Assembly: GCF_003112675.1 (NCBI RefSeq)
Contig: NZ_BFAY01000011.1
Span: forward strand, 806,001-870,000
Direction: 5' to 3'
Length of the DNA: 64,000 nucleotides
From: Leptospira johnsonii
Lineage (GTDB): Bacteria > Spirochaetota > Leptospiria > Leptospirales > Leptospiraceae
Positions 29,058 to 41,579 of the stretch are shown here, in pieces; position 1 is the first letter of the stretch; the number at the start of each line of letters is the position of its first letter. The translations under genes and the position numbers were made by a program. Below the pieces are notes generated by a model. The model made no database searches and was not told the DNA's origin. It saw only the letters and a list, made by a program, of their open reading frames with translations.

Positions 29058-30404
29058 CTAATTCGGAAAAACCTTCCGGATCGCATCTTTGGAAAGATTT
29101 CCTTCCTTATCCGTTCTGATCAGAAGTGCATCTACATAAATCGCAGGCTTTCCTTTTGTATAAGCGACAATGAGAAATCCGTCCTGAACGTTCAGGATAC
29201 GATATGCCAAATACAATCTTTTAGTTTGTTTCTTCTCCCAAATCTTTTTTCCTTCGGCGGAAAATTTTACCAAACGCAAAGGACCTTCTCCGTCAGAGGC
29301 AAGAGCCATAAAATCTTTGTCTGGAGTTTCAATTATATCAGTTAAGAAACCGAGTCCTTCCGTTTTCTGAACTGTTTCCCAAATTAAATCTCCAGTTTGA
29401 CTTATCTTCATAAGCCAGGTTTGGGTGTTTCTTAGAATTGGAGTCGCAGCTCCTGCAAAAAGTAAATTCCCGTCGGAAAGTGAAGTGATCTTAGTTGCCC
29501 ATTCTTCTACGCCTGGCTTACCATATTGTTTCTTCCAAACTGGCTTCCCATCTTCATCGATCTTATGAAGGATCACATCTTTTTGAGATTCCTTTCCGGA
29601 ATGGATGCTTGTATTCTCCGCTAAGATCACTCCTCCATCAGAAAATCCTAAACTAGTTTCCGGAAAGTTTTTGATATCTTTTAAATGTTTTACAAACTTT
29701 AAATCTCCATCTTTGGAGAATCGAACGAATAAATACGCAGTCTCAATAGTGCTGGAGATAGTCGTGGTATTTCCTTCTTTCGATTCTTTTTCTATTCTAT
29801 ATTGGACAGAAACGATTGCAGTCCATTTTCCATTCGAAAGTTCATGGAGATGATAAACTCCTACATCCGTTTCTCCGCAGAAGGAATCGCAAAAGTCTTT
29901 AGGTAAAATATATTTATCCCAAATCAATTTGCCATCTGCATCGTATTTCATAAAGACGAGTTGTTTCCTTTCGACAGAGCCAATGGTTCCAATGGTTACG
30001 AAACCACCGTCGGAAGTTTCACTGGAAAGTTTGGATAATACACTCTCGTAATTCAGAACGCTTAATGTATATCCGCCAAGATCAATTGGTTTACTTGTGA
30101 ATAAATATTTCCACCAAACAGGGTTTCCGTTCCCATCGATCTTAGTTGCCCAGGCATTCGAATATTTTCTTTTCTCTGCTAGAGAACTTGTATCTATTCT
30201 TCCGCAGTCGTTTGCGGATCCGATGATAACTGAACCTCCATCTTTTAAGATCACGAAGTTTCCAGGTAGATCTTCTGGACAATCCTTAGCAACCATACCC
30301 GAGTATTGTTCTCCTCCTACTATCGTTTGCCAAAGGTTTGCAGTTTGAGACCATGCGAGAAAAGAGAAGAAGAAAAGTAAGATCGTAAATAAGATTCGTT
30401 TCAT
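29058..30404 (-). CDS. Exported repeat protein, probable beta-propeller
   Basis: A 448-aa protein from the ATG at 30404 (GGAAG just upstream); a TTG four codons earlier is the alternative. The N-terminus is a signal peptide (RILFTILLFFFSFLAWSQT). A unit of about 55 residues recurs at least five times, each with the pattern K-x-D-x-x-G-x-x-x-W: TKIDGNGNPVWWKYL, MKYDADGKLIWDKY, HKIDEDGKPVWKKQYG, MKISQTGDLIWETVQ and VKFSAEGKKIWEKK. This suggests a beta-propeller. No catalytic residues can be identified. Two Cys pairs in the first half may form disulfides. Function unknown. Confidence 0.6.
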   Translation of the reverse strand: MKRILFTILLFFFSFLAWSQTANLWQTIVGGEQYSGMVAKDCPEDLPGNFVILKDGGSVIIGSANDCGRIDTSSLAEKRKYSNAWATKIDGNGNPVWWKYLFTSKPIDLGGYTLSVLNYESVLSKLSSETSDGGFVTIGTIGSVERKQLVFMKYDADGKLIWDKYILPKDFCDSFCGETDVGVYHLHELSNGKWTAIVSVQYRIEKESKEGNTTTISSTIETAYLFVRFSKDGDLKFVKHLKDIKNFPETSLGFSDGGVILAENTSIHSGKESQKDVILHKIDEDGKPVWKKQYGKPGVEEWATKITSLSDGNLLFAGAATPILRNTQTWLMKISQTGDLIWETVQKTEGLGFLTDIIETPDKDFMALASDGEGPLRLVKFSAEGKKIWEKKQTKRLYLAYRILNVQDGFLIVAYTKGKPAIYVDALLIRTDKEGNLSKDAIRKVFPN

Positions 30405-30505
30405 CTGAGCTTCCAAAAGGAAGCAAACGATGAAGAATTTTTAGATTTTGTAAAGAATTTATTACCTTTGCAGGAATTCCTAGTTATCCCCAAGGTTATA
30501 GATCG

Positions 30506-31303
30506 TTAAGATTCCGGAATACTTTTAGAATATTCTTCCGGACTTTTACCTACCATTCTTTTGAAATCCTTTATAAAATGTGCCTGGTCAAAATATCCCA
30601 GCTCCAATGCTAACTCAACCCAGTCCGTATCCTTAGTAATTCGATCCAGGATCTCGAACATTCTATATCGATTGATGACCCATTTAGGACCAACTCCCAC
30701 ATATTGATTGAAGATCCGTTGCAAAGAGCGTTTGTTCATTCCGGAAAGTCGAACCATGTCTTCTACTTTCAAGATGGATCTATCGTTAGAAACTTTTTCA
30801 ATCAGATCATTGATCCAAGTGATTGTTTCATCTTCTTCCGGAAGTCTTTCATATAAAAAATTTTCTGCAAATTGCACCAGGTCGGATTCAGAATCCAATT
30901 CGAATACTTCTCTTTCTAATGGTTCTGTTGGAGTTCCAAACACTTCCTCTATTCGAATTGTCTTATCTGTGATCTCTGAAAGTGATCTTTTATAGAAAGG
31001 GTAGAATGCACCGGGCCTGAATTTGATCCCGAATACCCTACCTTCTCCTTCTAACCTTTGCGCAAATCTGCCGCTAACCACTCCGAAAATTTTAGTGTTC
31101 TCTTTTTCAAAGACCAGATGAACGGAAGGGTGAGGAAGATTTTCTTGGACCATAGGCCCTGCTTGTCTCATGTCCCAACGAACGGACCAATAATGTTCCA
31201 CAAAAAACCTTAAACCGGAAGAAGGAGCGCTTCTGGTCAAACTCCAATTCTCACCTGTTATAGATTTAATGATCCCTCTGGGTTTGTTTAAGTCTGTTTT
31301 CAA
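30506..31303 (-). CDS. AraC-family transcriptional regulator
   Basis: A 265-aa protein. The C-terminal about 100 residues contain the double helix-turn-helix of AraC/XylS regulators: VRLSGMNKRSLQRIFNQYVG, then ELALELGYFDQAHFIKDFKR, then MVGKSPEEYSKS. The N-terminal about 150 residues match the sensor part of a common AraC subgroup (FFVEHYWSVRWDM, then GRVFGIKFRPGAFYPF). The start is a TTG at 31303. It is transcribed away from the SRPBCC gene (137 bp gap), which is a likely target, as often seen for such pairs. The effector is unknown. Confidence 0.85.
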   Translation of the reverse strand: MKTDLNKPRGIIKSITGENWSLTRSAPSSGLRFFVEHYWSVRWDMRQAGPMVQENLPHPSVHLVFEKENTKIFGVVSGRFAQRLEGEGRVFGIKFRPGAFYPFYKRSLSEITDKTIRIEEVFGTPTEPLEREVFELDSESDLVQFAENFLYERLPEEDETITWINDLIEKVSNDRSILKVEDMVRLSGMNKRSLQRIFNQYVGVGPKWVINRYRMFEILDRITKDTDWVELALELGYFDQAHFIKDFKRMVGKSPEEYSKSIPES

Positions 31304-31439
31304 GATTGGACCCTGGATTTAATTCTTCCAAATTCTCCGCTTTTGTCGCGTTTTTACAATCTTTTTGTTTAGTGTTTTGTTATTCTTATTCACACAAGAA
31401 CGAAGTGCAAGATCGCCGGATCAAGACCAAGGAGATACT

Positions 31440-31901
31440 ATGGAAATCAAATATGAAATTTATATAGCAGCTAAACCGGAACAGGTTTGGAACATTCTAG
31501 TTTCGAAAGAAGAAAGTAGCAAAATTTTTCACGGATGCGGGATCGAATCCGATTTCAAAGTAGGAAGTAATTACGCGTATATAGGTCCCGGACCTTCTGG
31601 AGATAAAACAGTCCATGTAGAAGGGAAAATTTTGGAAATTGTTCCGAATAAAATCCTATCTATGACTCTTTTAGTCGGTTCCGTATACGGAGAACATTAT
31701 AAAAACTTTGAGTCCAGAACAGTGTATACTTTGGAGCCTTATGGTAATTCGACCAGACTGAAGCTTGTGAATGACAAAATTAAAGAAGGAGATCCTTCTT
31801 ACGAACGTTCTGCTGACGGAGGCTGGGCCAGAGTTTTATCTTCGATCAAAAGTTTAGCGGAAACAGGAAAACCTTTGGAACTTCCAATGGGCGAAGGTTA
31901 A
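31440..31901 (+). CDS. SRPBCC/AHSA1-type START-fold protein
   Basis: A 153-aa protein from the ATG at 31440, which has AAGGAG five bases before it; the longer frame to 31365 lacks a site. It begins MEIKYEIYIAAKPEQVWNIL, the classic start of the SRPBCC fold (a strand, then A-x-P-x-x-V-W). Further parts are the KILEIVPNKILSMTLL strand and a C-terminal long helix (GGWARVLSSIKSLAETG). These proteins bind hydrophobic ligands; no catalytic residue is evident. It is divergent from the AraC-type gene and convergent with the thioesterase gene. Confidence 0.8.
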   Translation: MEIKYEIYIAAKPEQVWNILVSKEESSKIFHGCGIESDFKVGSNYAYIGPGPSGDKTVHVEGKILEIVPNKILSMTLLVGSVYGEHYKNFESRTVYTLEPYGNSTRLKLVNDKIKEGDPSYERSADGGWARVLSSIKSLAETGKPLELPMGEG

Positions 31902-31920
31902 TATTATAAAAATGGAGAAT

Positions 31921-32346
31921 TCAGTCTGCTTTTTCGAAAGTAGTTTTGAATATCTCCAGATCTTCTTCCAAAATTTTGCGGATCCAATCTGGGATCGGTA
32001 TAGATGTTTTATTCCTATGATCGTAGGATACTTGGACCGTTTTTGCCTTAGTAAAAATTTCCTTTGTTTCCGTATGTCGTATCAAGGATGTAAAGTCCCA
32101 AGACTTATTCCCTATTTTAGAAACGCAGGTCCAAACTTCTATCGGATGAAATAGTTCGACTGCCTTGAGCATATCCACTTCCATTCTAGCAAGTAAGAAT
32201 GGAACATCGTAGATATCTTTTGTATTGAACTTCTTGGAACAATAATCCACTCTTCCTATTTCAAAATAGGACATATATCTGGCATTATTCACATGAGCGA
32301 AAGGATCCAAATCATTCCATCTGGTTTGGATCGGAGTGATAATCAT
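31921..32346 (-). CDS. 4HBT-type hot-dog-fold acyl-CoA thioesterase
   Basis: A 141-aa protein with the 4-hydroxybenzoyl-CoA thioesterase motif [20 protein letters not shown] (active-site Asp, H-x-N). The rest follows the single hot-dog fold ([10 protein letters not shown], then [17 protein letters not shown]). It hydrolyses acyl-CoA thioesters; the substrate is unknown. It is the last gene of the minus-strand operon and starts 1 bp after the pheS stop. Confidence 0.88.
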   Translation of the reverse strand: MIITPIQTRWNDLDPFAHVNNARYMSYFEIGRVDYCSKKFNTKDIYDVPFLLARMEVDMLKAVELFHPIEVWTCVSKIGNKSWDFTSLIRHTETKEIFTKAKTVQVSYDHRNKTSIPIPDWIRKILEEDLEIFKTTFEKAD

Positions 32347-32347
32347 A

Positions 32348-33373
32348 TTAGAATTGTTTTAAGAACCTCAGGTTCCCTGAATGCAAATAACGGATATCGT
32401 GGATCCCGTATTTCATCATCACCAATCTGTCTAATCCGAGCCCGAATGCAAACCCTGTCCATTCTTTCGGATCTAACCCGTTCAATTTGAAAACGTTCGG
32501 ATGAACCAAACCGCAAGGCATCAATTCCAACCAACCGGATTGTTTACATACGGAACAACCGCTTCCTCCACAAACCTGGCAGTTGATATCCAACTCGAAA
32601 GCAGGTTCTACGAAAGGAAAAAATCCAGGCCTTAGTCTAGTCTTTACTTCCTTCTCGAATACCCGTGAAAGTAGGACTTCCATCGTGTAAAGCATATTGC
32701 CCGCGGAGATATCTTTTCCTACCACCATACCTTCTATTTGATAGAAAGATGTTTCGTGAGAAGCGTCTACTTCTTCGTAACGGAATACTCGTCCTGGTCC
32801 TATGATCTTAAAAGGAGGTTTCAATTTTCTTAATGCACGGACTTGGATTGCAGAAGTATGCGTGCGAAGAAGGTTTCCGTTTTCCAAGTAAAAAGTATCC
32901 TGCATATCTCTAGCAGGGTGATCGTCCGTAAAGTTTAAGGCGCCGAAATTATTAAAGTCTGTTTCTACTTCTGGTCCATCCCAGATCTCGAAACCCATCG
33001 AGGTAAATATATCCTCGATCTCATATTGTATTTTTGTAATAGGATGTAATGTGCCAGGATCGGCTTCTCCTAAAGGACGAAGAACATCGAACCATTCCTT
33101 TTCGGATTGTTCTTTAAAACCTTTAGTCTTGAGATTTTCCCTGGTTTTGGAAACAATCTCTTCTAAACTTTTAGAAAGATCGTTAGCCTTTTGTCCTACC
33201 GTTTTCTTTTCTTCGATAGATAAGGAAGCCAGGTTTTTGAGTACAGAAGTGAGCTTCCCTTTTTTGCCCAGATACTCATTCTTGTTTTTGTCAAGATCCG
33301 CTTCGTCGATGGAAGATCCGATCAGACGATTCGCTTCTTCAAAAATTTTGTCTAATTCTTCCGATAGATTCAT
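32348..33373 (-). CDS. pheS: Phenylalanine-tRNA ligase alpha subunit
   Basis: A 341-aa class II aminoacyl-tRNA synthetase subunit. An N-terminal coiled coil (about 1-90) binds tRNA. The catalytic core shows [19 protein letters not shown], motif 2 around [20 protein letters not shown] with the HETSFYQ substrate pocket, the [20 protein letters not shown] stretch and motif 3 in [18 protein letters not shown]. The four Cys near 260-275 may bind zinc. pheT is not adjacent; the beta subunit must lie elsewhere. The ATG overlaps the mpl stop by 4 bp (ATGA). Confidence 0.96.
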   Translation of the reverse strand: MNLSEELDKIFEEANRLIGSSIDEADLDKNKNEYLGKKGKLTSVLKNLASLSIEEKKTVGQKANDLSKSLEEIVSKTRENLKTKGFKEQSEKEWFDVLRPLGEADPGTLHPITKIQYEIEDIFTSMGFEIWDGPEVETDFNNFGALNFTDDHPARDMQDTFYLENGNLLRTHTSAIQVRALRKLKPPFKIIGPGRVFRYEEVDASHETSFYQIEGMVVGKDISAGNMLYTMEVLLSRVFEKEVKTRLRPGFFPFVEPAFELDINCQVCGGSGCSVCKQSGWLELMPCGLVHPNVFKLNGLDPKEWTGFAFGLGLDRLVMMKYGIHDIRYLHSGNLRFLKQF

Positions 33374-34770
33374 TTTCTAGATCCGACCAATTCCTTCAAA
33401 GAAGGATAAATTCCGCCGAAAGCCCCATTGGACATCGCTAGGATCAGGATTTTATCCTTCTCGAATTGGGGAAGGATTTTCCGAACTTTCTGGACCAGAT
33501 CCTTAGGATCCTTGCAGTAAAATGGAAGGGTGCCCGAATGTTTTGGAAGTTTCAGGATCAGCTTTTTCACGTCCAAACGGCTATCCTTGGAGACCTTTTT
33601 TAGATTATATATTTCGGTAATCATGGTCACTGCAGAACCCTTAAACGCAAAAGAGTATTCCTTTTGGAAAACGTTTCGATGGGAAGTAGCACTTCTGGGT
33701 TCGAATAAGCTGATAATCTTAAAACCTGGGAATCTTTGCTTAACAGAACGAATCGTTTCTTCCACCGCTACAGGATGGTGAGCAAAGTCCTCGATCAGGA
33801 TACTTCTTGCAGAGTCGAATAGTATCTCTTGCCTACGTTTTACACCAGGGAAGGATTCCAAAGCATCCAGTAATTTTTCCTTCGCTTTAGGAACATTCTC
33901 TTTTTTTAATATTTCTTCGCAGACTCGGAGGGCGACTTCTGCGTTTCTGTAATTATGGTTTCCGAAAAATCCGGGACGGAGAAGTCTTTGTCCGCTGTAT
34001 AATTCTCCCTTCTTCCAAGTAAGAATTGAATCCTTTTTATTAAATTCGAATGCTTCCGATTTTACGAATTTGGAGGCTTCTCCGCAGATCCTTTTTAGAT
34101 TTGCAGCTCCTGCCCAGTAATATACTTTTCCGTTCCCGGGTACGAGTCTCAATAATCTGGAGAACATTGTTTCGATCTCTCCGATATCTTTAAAAATATC
34201 CGCATGATCAAAATCTAATGCATTTAATACTGCATAAGTCGGTCTATAATGTAAAAACTTAGAGGCTTTATCGAAGAATGCTGTATCATATTCATCTCCT
34301 TCGATTACAAAATAATTTCCGTTTGTGAATTCGAAACCTGGAAATCCGTCCTTACGGATACCACCCACGAATAATCCGGGATTCAGTCCTGATTCTTTTA
34401 ACAAGTGATGGATCAAGAATGTGGTTGTGGTTTTGCCGTGAGTTCCTGCGACTACCACTACTTTCTTTCCTGCGAGAATGTATTTTTCTAAAGCGGCAGA
34501 CATGGAAACATATTCCAATCCGGAATTTAGGACTTCTTCGACTTCAGGGTTTCCTCTGGAGATCGCATTTCCAATTACGATTAGATCTTTGCCTTTGACT
34601 CTCTCCGCATCGAAACCTTCGGAGTAAGGAATTCCCCACTCTTTCAATTTGTCGGACATTGGAGGATATACTCCTGCGTCAGAGCCGGAAACTTCGTGAC
34701 CTAGACTTCTTAACATGGAAGCCAGGTTTCCCATTGCAATTCCGCCTATCCCTATCAGATGGATTTTCAA
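33370..34770 (-). CDS. mpl: UDP-N-acetylmuramate:L-Ala-gamma-D-Glu-meso-diaminopimelate ligase
   Basis: A 466-aa Mur ligase. Signatures: the nucleotide fold [20 protein letters not shown], Walker A in [40 protein letters not shown] and the C-terminal [13 protein letters not shown]. The text GIAMG rather than the MurC pattern, and the length, fit Mpl, which reattaches recovered murein tripeptide to UDP-MurNAc in cell-wall recycling. MurC remains the alternative. The TTG start overlaps the stop of the Yip1-like gene (TTGA) and its stop overlaps pheS. Confidence 0.85.
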   Translation of the reverse strand: MKIHLIGIGGIAMGNLASMLRSLGHEVSGSDAGVYPPMSDKLKEWGIPYSEGFDAERVKGKDLIVIGNAISRGNPEVEEVLNSGLEYVSMSAALEKYILAGKKVVVVAGTHGKTTTTFLIHHLLKESGLNPGLFVGGIRKDGFPGFEFTNGNYFVIEGDEYDTAFFDKASKFLHYRPTYAVLNALDFDHADIFKDIGEIETMFSRLLRLVPGNGKVYYWAGAANLKRICGEASKFVKSEAFEFNKKDSILTWKKGELYSGQRLLRPGFFGNHNYRNAEVALRVCEEILKKENVPKAKEKLLDALESFPGVKRRQEILFDSARSILIEDFAHHPVAVEETIRSVKQRFPGFKIISLFEPRSATSHRNVFQKEYSFAFKGSAVTMITEIYNLKKVSKDSRLDVKKLILKLPKHSGTLPFYCKDPKDLVQKVRKILPQFEKDKILILAMSNGAFGGIYPSLKELVGSRK

Positions 34771-35396
34771 TTTAATAAGGTCCTAATAATATTGTAAATG
34801 AATACGAAAACCAAAGAAATACTTAAAAGATAAGCGGTTCCGAAAAGGAAGAATATTAGAATTTCCTTAGATTCTACACCGCTTACTCTTTTCATTCCTA
34901 TAAAGGAAAGGTATACCGAATACAAAAAGGAAATCCCTATCAGTCCTAAATTGATCGGACTTGGAAGGATCCAAAATACGGAAGAAGCGGAGAATGCCAA
35001 AAATGCCAGGGTCAGAACATCCGCGGCCGGATAATTCTCCCCTTTTGTACGATCTATTTTTCGATAAAATACACGGACCACATCATACTGAGAAACTACC
35101 AAAAGTAAAACAGGATATATAATGAGAGAAGTGATCACTCCGGAGAATGGATTCAGATCCACCTCGTCACCAAAGACAAGGTCCAAAATAATTTTGATTA
35201 GATTTCCTACGATCCTGGAAATAGGAGCAAGCACCCAAAGTGCATAATGTAATCTTAATAGTTCCTTTCTGCCCAGAGAAGCATTTCTGAGATACAGATC
35301 AAAAGCTTCCGTAGGAGCCTTAAAAATTTTTTCTAAGAGAGAAAGTTTGGACTTTTCTACTTCCGTGAGTTCCGAATTCGGCGTGATCAAAAACAT
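34767..35396 (-). CDS. Multi-pass membrane protein, Yip1-like
   Basis: A 209-aa protein. A charged N-terminus ([20 protein letters not shown]) is followed by about five membrane helices ([91 protein letters not shown]). The arrangement (FKAPTEAF then four or five helices with a conserved GV/SGVESKE near the end) resembles bacterial Yip1-family proteins. Function unknown. It overlaps the DUF4340 stop by 1 bp (TAATG) and belongs to the ABC-exporter operon. Confidence 0.55.
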   Translation of the reverse strand: MFLITPNSELTEVEKSKLSLLEKIFKAPTEAFDLYLRNASLGRKELLRLHYALWVLAPISRIVGNLIKIILDLVFGDEVDLNPFSGVITSLIIYPVLLLVVSQYDVVRVFYRKIDRTKGENYPAADVLTLAFLAFSASSVFWILPSPINLGLIGISFLYSVYLSFIGMKRVSGVESKEILIFFLFGTAYLLSISLVFVFIYNIIRTLLN

Positions 35397-36497
35397 TATT
35401 TTTTCCGAGAAGTATTTCCTGGTTTGCCCTTAGCAGGTTTTACGATCGCTTTTGCATTCTTTATCGAATTCGCAGCGGTTTGGATCTGGGTAAACGCATT
35501 TGCAATAACATAAACCGGAGGTTCTTTAAAATTAGAATTTATAATTCGGATTATAGGACTTAGTTTTTTATCTCCTATGCTGGTCTCTTTATGAAAACGA
35601 TATACTATCTCGTTCCCATCGGAAATCAAAACCTTTACGCTCGCTAAAGAGAATTCTGACTTCTCAGCCCCGGGAGCCAGAATATTTCCAATACCAAAAC
35701 CTGCACCATTCTCATCGTCCGGAAAAGTTTCTACTTTCAGACCGGTCATGTATCTGTAAAGATCCTCTCCCAGCTTAGGTTCCAGCAAAATAATTTCTCC
35801 CGAAAGTCTTCGCCAAAGATTCTTTTTAACACCATTCGATTCGAAAGGAGTATTATCTATCTTGATGGATACGCCATTCTCATCTATATAAGAAATTTCT
35901 TTTACATATTCCTTATTCAAGGTCAGAATACTTTTTTGACGGAAGTCCTGAGGACCTTTTTGGAATCTATCAAACAGATAAGAAGAAGAAGTTAGAACAT
36001 TTCGGATCGGTCCTTCATGCAAGATAACTCTCGTAGAACCTAAAGAATGTTTTTTTCCGATCCTTAAAGTTTTGGAAACATTTCCGGAATAAAAAACTAA
36101 TTTAGGAGAATCCTCCCCAACTTGTAGGGATTCCTTGATCTGGATGCCTTCTAAGACCTCTTCCGTTCCTTTTACTCTATAGGTTCCGAAATCTCGAACG
36201 GTATTTTCAGAATTATAACCGCCTTCGTATTCTATATCCTTTCCGGTTTCAGTGTCTTTGTTTGAGACTGTAAAAAATTTTTCTCCCTTCTTGATGCCTT
36301 CTTTTACGGAAATCGTGAAGGGCTTCGGATAAAATTTTTCTCCGGTTCTTTCTACCCATTGTTCGCTGGGAGGATAGTATTCGATCCTATCTAAAGAAAA
36401 TTTCCAATATTCAATCTCTGTTGCATCTTCTTTTGTTTTTTCCAAAAGGAAGAAGGCCAGAAATAATAAAACGACTACTAAGCCGAGAAGATAGAGT

Positions 36498-36508
<11 letters not shown>
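35396..36508 (-). CDS. DUF4340-type periplasmic protein linked to a GldFG-like exporter
   Basis: A 370-aa protein with one N-terminal membrane helix (LYLLGLVVVLLFLAFFLLE) and a large extracytoplasmic part. DUF4340 proteins typically follow a GldG-like gene, and the repeated beta-rich layout (YWKFSLDRIEYYPPSEQWV; TLRIGKKHSLGSTRVILHEG) fits. The C-terminus is basic (NAKAIVKPAKGKPGNTSRKK). No catalytic motif is evident. It overlaps the GldG-like gene by 11 bp and probably works with that complex. Confidence 0.7.
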
Positions 36509-39160
<2,652 letters not shown>

Positions 39161-39163
39161 GAA

Positions 39164-40096
39164 TTAAACCTTGTTCATAAAGATTTGTTCTAAGGTCACA
39201 TCCTGCTTACGAATGAATTCAGGCAGGATGCCAGAGGAAGAAATTCCAGAATATAATTCTTCTTTAAACTTCCTTTCGGAGGAAGTATTGATCAGAAAAG
39301 TTGAACCCACCGAATCTTCTCCTACGAATTTTAAGGTCGCACCTGACTTACTTGCGATCCCATTCAAATAGGATTCGGTTTCCGATCTGGATTTTCCGGA
39401 TAAGGTCACTTCGAGACCGGAAAGATTTTCCATTTCTCTTTCCAATTCCTGGCGATCACACTGATACACCAATCTTCCTTTATGCAAGAACAGGAATCGA
39501 TTACAAGTTTTGTAAACTTCCGGAAGGATATGACTGGAAAGAAGAATGGTATGTTTTTCCTTCAGACCATGAATTAAATTACGAATTTCTACTATTTGTT
39601 TTGGGTCCAAGCCGGAGATAGGCTCATCCATAATAATAATTTCAGGATTCCCTAAAATAGCCTGAGCGATTCCTACTCTTTTTCTGAATCCAAGAGAGAG
39701 AGTTTCGATGACTTTTTCCTTCACTTGGTTTAGATCCGTAAGACCTAAAACTCTATTCAGTTCGGAAGAAAGATCTTCTTCCGAGATCTGTTTGATCCGA
39801 GCGGCAAAAGTGAGATACTCTATTACAGTCAATTCCGGATAAAGAGGAGGAGTTTCCGGAAGATATCCGATCTTCCTCTTTACATCCAAAGGATGTTCGA
39901 ATGTATTGAGTCCGTTCAACTCGCATAATCCGTCGGTTGCCATCAGGTAACCCGTGAGTATCCGGATCGTGGTTGTTTTTCCAGCACCGTTAAGGCCAAG
40001 CAAGCCTACAATTTCTCCCTCTTTGAGTTCGAAATTCAGACGATCAATGGCTAATTTCTCTCCGTAAAATTTGGAAAGGTTCCTTACTTTTATCAT
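39164..40096 (-). CDS. ABC exporter ATP-binding protein, GldA-like
   Basis: A 310-aa ATPase. Walker A is [16 protein letters not shown], the Q-loop region is [17 protein letters not shown], the signature is [16 protein letters not shown], Walker B is [13 protein letters not shown] and the switch His is in [12 protein letters not shown]. The C-terminal about 90 residues form the extra domain seen in ABC-2 type export ATPases. It is the first gene of an eight-gene, tightly overlapping operon that runs to 31921. Confidence 0.93.
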   Translation of the reverse strand: MIKVRNLSKFYGEKLAIDRLNFELKEGEIVGLLGLNGAGKTTTIRILTGYLMATDGLCELNGLNTFEHPLDVKRKIGYLPETPPLYPELTVIEYLTFAARIKQISEEDLSSELNRVLGLTDLNQVKEKVIETLSLGFRKRVGIAQAILGNPEIIIMDEPISGLDPKQIVEIRNLIHGLKEKHTILLSSHILPEVYKTCNRFLFLHKGRLVYQCDRQELEREMENLSGLEVTLSGKSRSETESYLNGIASKSGATLKFVGEDSVGSTFLINTSSERKFKEELYSGISSSGILPEFIRKQDVTLEQIFMNKV

Positions 40097-40373
40097 ATTG
40101 TTTTCTGTCCGGTCCTACCGGAGATTGGAAGATATTTCTAATTAGAAGGGTTTCGGAAAGAATAACCTCATGCGGACCCGACTAGGTCAATCATTTTCCC
40201 GGAGAAGGACGGAACCATAAGATTTCGAGAGGTTTCAAAAGAATAATCAGATGTTTAATGGAACGGTCGTTCTTTACGAACGCCATTTAGCGCGAAAAAG
40301 CTCGTTAAAAAAGAATTGCGAACCCAAGGCTGAAAAGAAAAGCATCTTCTAACGACTTATAACAAGGCATTGT
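40097..40373. promoter_or_regulatory. Divergent control region between the ABC operon and the FabD-like gene
   Basis: 277 bp without a gene. It includes the three-half-site element at 40261-40282. The start codons of the two flanking genes face away from each other, so both promoters must lie here. Confidence 0.5.
40261..40282. promoter_or_regulatory. Three-half-site inverted repeat before the FabD-like gene
   Basis: GAACG-GT-CGTTC at 40261-40272 is a 5+2+5 palindrome; another GAACG follows at 40278-40282, so CGTTC-TTTAC-GAACG forms a second overlapping inverted repeat. The same core occurs at 14195 and, reverse-complemented, at 22839. It lies about 90 bp before the ATG. Confidence 0.5.
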
Positions 40374-41531
40374 ATGGCAGTAGCAAACTTTTTGAACGAA
40401 GCAAAGTCTCAAGGCAATAAACTATTTTTGCAATTCGGAGGCCAGGGTTCTCCTTGGTTGAAGGAACTTTCTAAACTTTACGAAACAGATCCTTCTTTAA
40501 AAGAATTGTTTGATACTGCTTTCAAAACACTCGCGGAAGAAGTCCCAGGTTTAAACAAAGATATCATCTCTCATGGATATGATTTCGAATCCTGGATCAA
40601 AAACCCAGAATCAGCTCCGGACGAAAACTATCTCTGCAGCGCTACCGTTTCTATCGTCGGTATCTTCCTCACACAAACAGCAAATTACGTCTCTTTAGTT
40701 AACAAAGGTTTTGCCACTTCCGAATTGATCGCGAATGCAAGTGGAGCAACCGGACATAGCCAAGGGATCATTCCTGCAGTTCTAATTTCTTTAGGAAAAG
40801 AAGGTGCTGACTTCTATAAAGAATACTCTAAATTCTTAAAATTCGTTTTGTATCTTGGATACCGTGCCCAGGAACTTTTCGGGATCTATAATCCTTCGGA
40901 AGAAGTTCTGAAAGGAAACGAAGAGATCGGAGACAAACAACCTGCTCCAATGGTTGCAGTCATCGGTTACAGCGCTGCTGAACTTTCCGAAAGAGTTCAA
41001 AAGACAAATGCAGAACTTGGACTCAGCGGAACGAAAGCAATTTATGTTTCTCTATTCAATACTCCTGATTCCAATATCGTTTCCGGAACTCCAGAAGCTC
41101 TTCTTGCTTTCCGCAAAAAATTCAAAGCGGAGATGGATGAGAAAAAAGTAAAATTCGTCTACTTGAGAACTACTGCACCTTTCCATTGCCCAATCATGGA
41201 CGAGACTGAAAAGACCGTTCCAAAAGATATGGAAAGGATCGGATTCAGCTACAAAGGTTCCGAGTTAAAGATCCCTGTTTATTCTATCTTTGACGGAAGA
41301 AACTACCAGAACGAAGCGGACATCAGCTTACCTCTATTCAGAGAAGTTCTGATCAAGGCTCTTCATTGGGACAAAGCGATCTCAACCTTCATCAAAACCC
41401 CTAAGTTAGTCGGTATCGATTTTGGACCAAGTGTCGTTTCTCAAAAACTTACCCAAGCAAACTTGGGAACTTCTGAGAACAAAATTTATAGCGCATCCAG
41501 CCCGAAAGACATTAAGGTACTTTTGGCTTAA
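40374..41531 (+). CDS. FabD-like acyltransferase (ACP S-malonyltransferase family)
   Basis: A 385-aa protein, longer than typical FabD (about 310 aa). It opens with [20 protein letters not shown], the FabD-type start. The nucleophile motif GHSQG (Ser about 129, in [14 protein letters not shown]) and the catalytic His in [12 protein letters not shown] (about 270) are present. GHSQG and the insertion with EELSERVQ-like helices resemble the acyltransferase domain of type I fatty acid synthases rather than E. coli FabD. It probably loads malonyl or another acyl group on an ACP for lipid synthesis. It stands alone, with its own control region. Confidence 0.82.
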   Translation: MAVANFLNEAKSQGNKLFLQFGGQGSPWLKELSKLYETDPSLKELFDTAFKTLAEEVPGLNKDIISHGYDFESWIKNPESAPDENYLCSATVSIVGIFLTQTANYVSLVNKGFATSELIANASGATGHSQGIIPAVLISLGKEGADFYKEYSKFLKFVLYLGYRAQELFGIYNPSEEVLKGNEEIGDKQPAPMVAVIGYSAAELSERVQKTNAELGLSGTKAIYVSLFNTPDSNIVSGTPEALLAFRKKFKAEMDEKKVKFVYLRTTAPFHCPIMDETEKTVPKDMERIGFSYKGSELKIPVYSIFDGRNYQNEADISLPLFREVLIKALHWDKAISTFIKTPKLVGIDFGPSVVSQKLTQANLGTSENKIYSASSPKDIKVLLA

Positions 41532-41579
41532 ACTTACCGACGTCGGGAATTCTCCCGTCGGAAAAGAAAAGACTCCGCC

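Noticed and set aside
34767..35396. Prediction that the Yip1-like protein is part of the ABC permease
   Set aside because: It lacks ABC-2 motifs and differs from the GldF-like permease; only operon position links them.
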